A stretch of 17,344 nucleotides of DNA from an uncultured Lachnospiraceae bacterium (GTDB lineage Bacteria; Bacillota; Clostridia; Lachnospirales; Lachnospiraceae). The first letter of the stretch is position 1. Every line of letters begins with the position of its first letter. Under the pieces are notes generated by a model. It was not told the DNA's origin. It made no database searches and saw nothing but the letters and a program-made list of their open reading frames with translations. This document shows positions 13,974 to 17,344 of the stretch, one piece after another. The stretch lies in assembly GCA_910578845.1 (NCBI GenBank), contig CAJTSL010000065.1, positions 260-17,603 of the forward strand. Reading direction: 5' to 3'. The position numbers and the translations under genes are program-made.

Positions 13974-14054
13974 TTCCAATGAGTCGCCAAACTCATTATA
14001 ACTGATAAATAAATCCGAATGACCGCCAAGCCATTCATAACTGTACCTTTATTT
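13945..14054 (-). ncRNA. Candidate structured small RNA with two TTGGCG-loop hairpins
   Basis: Read on the minus strand, a strong promoter leads into about 110 nt ending at a Rho-independent terminator. Inside are two units of the form CAGTTAT, 7-bp stem, loop TTGGCG, stem, GGA, repeated with a 39-nt period. Stem one is GAATGGC/GTCATTC (14036-14030 with 14023-14017), stem two AATGAGT/ACTCATT (13997-13991 with 13984-13978). The stem sequences differ but pairing is kept, while the loops and flanks are the same; this is the pattern expected of a selected RNA structure. The gene lies directly after the MazF-like toxin, on the same strand, with its own promoter. An RNA antitoxin or regulator is an inference. 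An alternative reading is a 35-codon open frame (14038-13931) preceded by AAAGG. Confidence 0.6.
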
Positions 14055-14060
14055 AAAACA

Positions 14061-14090
14061 AGTGTACCACTTTAATATATGCAATGTCAA
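14061..14090 (-). promoter_or_regulatory. Promoter of the candidate small RNA
   Basis: On the minus strand a perfect -35 TTGACA (14090-14085) is followed after 18 nt by TACACT (14066-14061), with GTGG just before it. The -35 begins only 5 nt after the toxin stop codon. A start of transcription near 14054 leaves no room for a normal protein-coding leader, which favours an RNA product. Confidence 0.7.
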
Positions 14091-14095
14091 CTGTT

Positions 14096-14644
14096 TTATG
14101 CCTTGTCTTTCATTTGTTTTTTCAAGTAGTCAATTTTGCCGTTTAACGAACTGATAATGTTGTCTTTTTTCTTTACCATATAGGATAAGCCTAAAATATT
14201 CAGCAATTTTGTGTCCAATTCTGACATTTCTGCAGACAGTTTACATATTTTTGCAGAAATAATTCGTTCTTTACCGATGGTCTTAATCTGTCCTAAGTCT
14301 ATTGTTCCTGAGAGGGTTACAGGCTTTCCGTTAGGATCAGTGTAAGGATAAGTACCAGTAATAGGAATTTGGATGTCAGGTATTGTTGCAGGACTTGTGG
14401 ATATAATGGCACAAGTGAATACTGGAGAAGAAATATTATAGGAATTGGATTGTATGACAACGACAGGACGTATTTTGTTTTCTTCGCTCCCAACATTCTC
14501 TCCCAAATCAACGAAAAATACTTCGCCTCTTTTGACAGTCCAGCTTCGCTGATGCCGTTTTCCGACACAATAATATAGTTTTTTGGAATTCCAAGAATTA
14601 ATCCGCTGTGCTTTGCCTAATAATTGTTTTTCTTCGTTTGTCAA
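14096..14644 (-). CDS. MazF/PemK-family toxin-like protein without a protein antitoxin
   Basis: The 182-residue product contains a MazF/PemK fold over about residues 35-145: VKRGEVFFVDLGENVGSEEN, then KIRPVVVIQSNSYN, and TIDLGQIKTIGKERI. These are the family's conserved strands; R59 and T83 sit where the catalytic Arg and Thr/Ser of MazF ribonucleases are expected. Compared with typical MazF (about 115 residues) it has an extra 35 residues before the domain and a coiled-coil tail (about 150-182). Translation starts at a TTG (14644-14642) with GGAGG 6 nt upstream. No gene for an AbrB, RHH or similar antitoxin lies on either side. The small-RNA gene directly downstream is the only obvious partner candidate. 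It is AT-rich like its neighbours. Confidence 0.8.
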   Translation of the reverse strand: MTNEEKQLLGKAQRINSWNSKKLYYCVGKRHQRSWTVKRGEVFFVDLGENVGSEENKIRPVVVIQSNSYNISSPVFTCAIISTSPATIPDIQIPITGTYPYTDPNGKPVTLSGTIDLGQIKTIGKERIISAKICKLSAEMSELDTKLLNILGLSYMVKKKDNIISSLNGKIDYLKKQMKDKA

Positions 14645-14665
14645 ATTACACCTCCGTTTTTACGC

Positions 14666-14694
14666 ATTATAGCATATGAGGAAGAATTTGTCAC
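14666..14694 (-). promoter_or_regulatory. Near-consensus promoter of the toxin gene
   Basis: On the minus strand GTGACA (14694-14689) and a perfect TATAAT (14671-14666) are spaced by 17 nt, with an extended -10 TGC in front. Transcription would start about 15 nt before the TTG start codon. Such a strong promoter suggests that the toxin needs control after transcription. Confidence 0.8.
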
Positions 14695-14721
14695 TTCTTG
14701 ATTTTTTGTGGATGAAAGCTG

Positions 14722-14786
14722 GCATATTCGATTAAACACAAAAATCCCTTATTTTTCGGAGGGGGGGGGTACCGCATATTTGATTA
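14722..14786. repeat. Near-identical 13-nt direct repeats flanking a nine-G tract
   Basis: GCATATTCGATTA (14722-14734) and GCATATTTGATTA (14774-14786) differ at one base and lie 52 bp apart. Between them is a run of nine G residues (14761-14769). The tract lies about 80 nt upstream of the surface-protein start. Such homopolymers are prone to slippage. The rest of the 200-nt gap between the toxin and the surface protein holds the toxin promoter and no gene. Confidence 0.6.
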
Positions 14787-14849
14787 TGGCAAATTTATAT
14801 TGCAAAAATTATTGCTCGTTTTTTGCAGTATAGTAGGAAGAAAACAAGA

Positions 14850-15794
14850 ATGAAAAAGAGAATTTTATCTGTTTTGATCAGTGGTGTTTTACTGTTTGGA
14901 ACAGTTTTTGCAAATGCTGTTTCGATAGATGAAAATAGCAACCCTGAGGCAACAACTAGAATTACTGAAATTCTAGCAACAGAAATGATTCCTCATATAC
15001 ATACAGGAAATTCAACTAGTGGTGGTGGATGTTATACTGTTCCCGTTTATCATGTACATAATAATACTTGTTATAAAAAATGTCCAGAAGGAACAGATCA
15101 ATGGTTATATGATTCTGGTCCTGATGATAACCTTCATTGGAATGATTGCGGATGGTGTAATATTTGTGGGGGTTTTCTTCACAGAAATTCAGAAAATATT
15201 TCATGGGTTAGCTGTAACGCTAAAACACTTATATGTGGAAAATCTACATCCACAGTTGAATCTTGGAAATTGAACTGTACAAAAGAAGATTGTTTCTATT
15301 TAATTCTTAAAAAGAACATTGATTCCAATGGATATGTTATTTCACCCGAAATTTCTAATTTAAATGAAAACACAGAAATTAAAAGTATCATATGGAATAC
15401 AGGTGACATAGATGATTGCAATGTAAAAAATAATGGGAATTATATTTTAACTATTACTTATTCAGAGTCAGGAGTTGAAAGAACATATCAAAAGGAACTG
15501 GATATCACAGATGCTTATGTAGGCTATACGGTTAATCATTATCAGATGAATTTAGATGGAACTTCTTATACCTTAATTGAAAGCGAAACAAACAACACTT
15601 TAATTGGAGATACTGTCAATCCTGAAACCAAAACTTATATTGGATTTACATCACCAGAAGTACAGGAAAAACAAATAACAGCAGGAACCAATACCATTAA
15701 TTATTATTACACAAGAAATAAATATCCTGTTACTTATATAGATCAAACTTTAGATGGTAAAGAATTGGGGAAAAATACAATTCAATTGGCATGA
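14850..15794 (+). CDS. Secreted Cys/His-rich surface protein, 3'-truncated, with MucBP-like repeat
   Basis: This 314-residue product has a clear signal peptide (MKKRILSVLISGVLLFGTVF, cleavage about residue 25). The region from about 48 to 150 is rich in Cys and His (eleven Cys between about residues 60 and 185; motifs HIHTG, YHVH, CGWCNIC), suggesting disulfides or metal binding outside the cell. From about 225 onward the sequence matches MucBP or InlB-type beta repeats (VGYTVNHYQMNLDGTSYTLI, then YYTRNKYPVTY). These repeats normally recur and end in a sortase signal, but here the frame stops in mid-repeat (GKELGKNTIQLA), so it lacks an anchor. AGGAAG lies 9 nt upstream of the ATG. Directly after the TGA the same frame continues as an HsdS tail, marking a recombination junction. 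It is probably a truncated adhesin. Confidence 0.75.
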   Translation: MKKRILSVLISGVLLFGTVFANAVSIDENSNPEATTRITEILATEMIPHIHTGNSTSGGGCYTVPVYHVHNNTCYKKCPEGTDQWLYDSGPDDNLHWNDCGWCNICGGFLHRNSENISWVSCNAKTLICGKSTSTVESWKLNCTKEDCFYLILKKNIDSNGYVISPEISNLNENTEIKSIIWNTGDIDDCNVKNNGNYILTITYSESGVERTYQKELDITDAYVGYTVNHYQMNLDGTSYTLIESETNNTLIGDTVNPETKTYIGFTSPEVQEKQITAGTNTINYYYTRNKYPVTYIDQTLDGKELGKNTIQLA

Positions 15795-15929
15795 AATATT
15801 ATTGTACATATTTCTAATGATAAATTATCAACTATTTTGCTCCCTATTCCGCCGATAGAGGAACAAAATAGGATAGTGGAGAAACTGGATACTTTGTTGC
15901 CATTATGTGAGGCTTTGAAGGAAGAGTAG
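15795..15929 (+). pseudogene. C-terminal fragment of type I restriction specificity subunit HsdS
   Basis: The 44 codons after the surface-protein stop read NIIVHISNDKLSTILLPIPP and then IEEQNRIVEKLDTLLPLCEA LKEE before TAG. The PIPPIEEQNRIVEKLD stretch is the hallmark of the conserved C-terminal region of HsdS, which recognises DNA in the HsdRMS complex. The rest of hsdS, including both target-recognition domains, is absent, and no hsdM or hsdR lies in the window. It is in the same frame as the upstream surface-protein gene, separated only by its TGA. This must be a remnant after recombination or deletion. Confidence 0.8.
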
Positions 15930-15930
15930 A

Positions 15931-16143
15931 TTGGACGAGATGTTTTACTATACAATGAATGGAATAAAAAGCAGGTTAGAAAATAGCGTTGAAGTTTATA
16001 ATCCAACAGATACTTCAATGCCATTACTTACAACAGATAAGCATAGAACTAAAATGAATAACTGGAAGACAAGGGCAGTTATAAACGTAACAGTTTGTAG
16101 CCGTCCTTTTTTGCGTTCACATGGAGGAAGTGCTTATGGTTGA
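15931..16143 (+). CDS. Short open frame of doubtful status
   Basis: A 70-codon frame from a TTG (or ATG at 15940) follows the HsdS remnant, reading MFYYTMNGIKSRLENSVEVY and later DKHRTKMNNWKTRAV. The first two thirds look protein-like in composition, and the end does not. GGAAGAG lies only 4 nt before the TTG and too far from the ATG. Its last codons overlap the better supported gene at 16136. It may be a leftover piece of another gene; I recognise no family. Confidence 0.22.
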   Translation: MDEMFYYTMNGIKSRLENSVEVYNPTDTSMPLLTTDKHRTKMNNWKTRAVINVTVCSRPFLRSHGGSAYG

Positions 16144-16288
16144 CGAATGGAGCGGATTGGCGGATATGTTAGCAAATTTGATTGAAAAATATGCGTCAGA
16201 TTTAGATATAGAAAATTTACCTGATATAGCAGGAGATAATCATGCGGAAGACAATAGAAATAAAGCAGAAGAATTGTCAAAAAATTGA
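16136..16288 (+). CDS. Small acidic protein, 50 codons, unknown function
   Basis: An open frame with an excellent ribosome binding site (GGAGGAAG, 5 nt before the ATG) encodes MVDEWSGLADMLANLIEKYA followed by a Asp/Asn-rich acidic tail ending EELSKN. The first 25 residues form a likely amphipathic helix. I do not recognise the family. It lies between the HsdS remnant and the RhuM gene, and the RhuM promoter begins 11 nt after its stop. Too short for most gene finders, but the start signal is better than those of many neighbours. Confidence 0.5.
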   Translation: MVDEWSGLADMLANLIEKYASDLDIENLPDIAGDNHAEDNRNKAEELSKN

Positions 16289-16298
16289 AGAATGTGTC

Positions 16299-16327
16299 TT
16301 GCTAATAATGAACACAAAAGATATAAT
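16299..16327 (+). promoter_or_regulatory. Probable sigma-A promoter of the RhuM gene
   Basis: TTGCTA (16299-16304) and a perfect TATAAT (16322-16327) are spaced by 17 nt. The leader to the ATG at 16386 would be about 52 nt. This argues against in-frame start codons upstream of the promoter. Confidence 0.7.
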
Positions 16328-16385
16328 AAACATGATAAGAGTGTCCAAACTATTACGGGAGAAAATACCAAATAACGAGGTGACT

Positions 16386-17344
16386 ATGGATTATAGAGAA
16401 GAAATTGGAAAATCAAATATGATAATTTATACAACAGAAGACGGCTTATCAAAGATTGAAACCATCTTCGATGGCGATACGGTCTGGTTGTCAAAGGCGC
16501 AGATGGCGGAGTTATTTCAGAGAGATCGCTCTGTAATTTCAAAGCACATAAAAAATATATTTAAAGAAGGAGAGCTTTTCAGAGAAGGTAATGTGCAAAT
16601 TTTGCACATTGCAAATTCCGATAAGCCTGTAGAATTTTATAATCTCGATGTAATCATTTCTGTTGGTTATCGTGTGAAATCAAAACGAGGCACACAGTTC
16701 AGGATATGGGCAACAGGAATTTTGAAAGAGTATATGCGTAAAGGCTTTGCGCTGGATGATGAACGCTTGAAAAACTTAGGCGGCGGTGGATATTTTAAAG
16801 AACTGCTTGAACGAATCAGGGATATTCGTGCGTCTGAAAAGGTGTTTTACAGGCAGGTATTGGAGATTTACGCTACCAGTATTGACTATGATCCAAAAGC
16901 GGAAATATCCATTCAGTTTTTTCAGAAGGTTCAGAACAAAATTCATTATGCCATTCATGGGCAGACGGCGGCGGAAGTTATTTATACAAGGGCGGATGCG
17001 GAAAAGGAATTTATGGGGCTTACCACGTTCGCAGGAAACCAGCCGACGTTGCGGGAGGCTGTCATTGCCAAGAACTATCTGAATGAAAAAGAACTTCGTG
17101 CAATGGGGCAGCTTGTGTCGGGATATTTGGATTTTGCAGAACGTCAGGCAGAACGGGAACAGGCTATGACCATGAAAGATTGGGCGAAGCACTTAGATCG
17201 GATTCTAACAATGAGCGGCGAACAGTTATTGTCAGGAAATGGAAGTGTGACGCATAAGCAGGCAGTGGAAAAAGCAACCGGAGAATATAAAAAATATAAA
17301 GAGCGTACTTTAAGTGATGTGGAACAAGATTATCTGAACTCGAT
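16386..17344 (+). CDS. RhuM-family protein, partial at right edge
   Basis: The frame is open to the window end (319 codons seen), so the C-terminus is missing. It reads IIYTTEDGLSKIETIFDGDTV early on, then WLSKAQMAELFQRDRSVISK with HIKNIF, an HTH-like segment, and YNLDVIISVGYRVKSKRGTQ with FRIWAT, all hallmarks of the RhuM virulence family (full length about 330-350). The biochemical role is not established; members are often found near type I restriction genes or on islands, which fits the HsdS remnant here. I take the ATG at 16386 (GAGGTG upstream) as start. The frame is open further back to an ATG at 16242, but that precedes the promoter. Later parts show higher GC than the genes to the left. 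Confidence 0.88.
   Translation, partial: MDYREEIGKSNMIIYTTEDGLSKIETIFDGDTVWLSKAQMAELFQRDRSVISKHIKNIFKEGELFREGNVQILHIANSDKPVEFYNLDVIISVGYRVKSKRGTQFRIWATGILKEYMRKGFALDDERLKNLGGGGYFKELLERIRDIRASEKVFYRQVLEIYATSIDYDPKAEISIQFFQKVQNKIHYAIHGQTAAEVIYTRADAEKEFMGLTTFAGNQPTLREAVIAKNYLNEKELRAMGQLVSGYLDFAERQAEREQAMTMKDWAKHLDRILTMSGEQLLSGNGSVTHKQAVEKATGEYKKYKERTLSDVEQDYLNS

Noticed and set aside
13978..14043. CRISPR array from the two repeated hairpin units
   Set aside because: Only two units, each with a different stem sequence, separated by a 9-nt AT-rich link; there are no unique spacers and no cas genes.
16242..16385. 48-residue N-terminal extension of the RhuM protein
   Set aside because: The frame is open, but it starts upstream of a near-consensus promoter, overlaps the 50-codon gene and lacks a ribosome binding site; GAGGTG precedes the ATG at 16386.

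Overview
The window looks like a chromosomal segment of a gut-type Firmicute, most likely Lachnospiraceae or a close clostridial relative. This rests on protein style (PspA, PcrA and RlmD of Firmicute type, and a six-helix chemoreceptor without HAMP), strong GGAGG-type ribosome binding sites, and a housekeeping core of moderate GC flanked by AT-rich accessory DNA. The species is not identified. All functional calls come from reading the sequence by eye; no database search was run.

Left accessory flank (1-2150): a short relic resembling the tail of a large serine recombinase, a minus-strand terminator, an XRE regulator fused to a membrane domain with a repeat-rich operator-like region upstream, and a 3'-truncated THI5/NMT1-like ABC substrate-binding lipoprotein whose reading frame is replaced by unrelated sequence after about residue 150.

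Conserved core (2362-11432, all plus strand): an EamA/DMT transporter; a chemoreceptor; pspA; an SPFH protein with a C-terminal zinc ribbon; the helicase gene pcrA; a small membrane protein with an acidic Asp-rich tail; and rlmD. The pspA, SPFH and pcrA genes are only 17-18 nt apart and probably co-transcribed. RlmD carries an extra C-terminal module of about 93 residues whose base composition resembles the AT-rich DNA that follows.

Right accessory region (11433-17344), AT-rich: a minus-strand pair made of an unrecognised gene, apparently split by a one-base deletion in a T run, followed by a two-helix membrane protein; a plus-strand winged-helix/nuclease-like protein; a candidate structured small RNA on the minus strand; a MazF/PemK-like toxin with its own consensus promoter and no protein antitoxin; a Cys/His-rich secreted surface protein that is truncated and joined in frame (after one stop codon) to the tail of a type I restriction HsdS subunit; a 50-codon small gene; and a RhuM-family gene running off the right edge.

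The best candidate for something undescribed is the toxin plus small RNA. A strong promoter (TTGACA, 18-nt spacer, TACACT) begins just after the toxin stop codon. It would drive an RNA of about 110 nt with two 7-bp hairpins of different stem sequence but the same TTGGCG loop, repeated every 39 nt, and then a Rho-independent terminator. This arrangement suggests an RNA partner for a MazF-fold toxin, but nothing in the sequence proves it.
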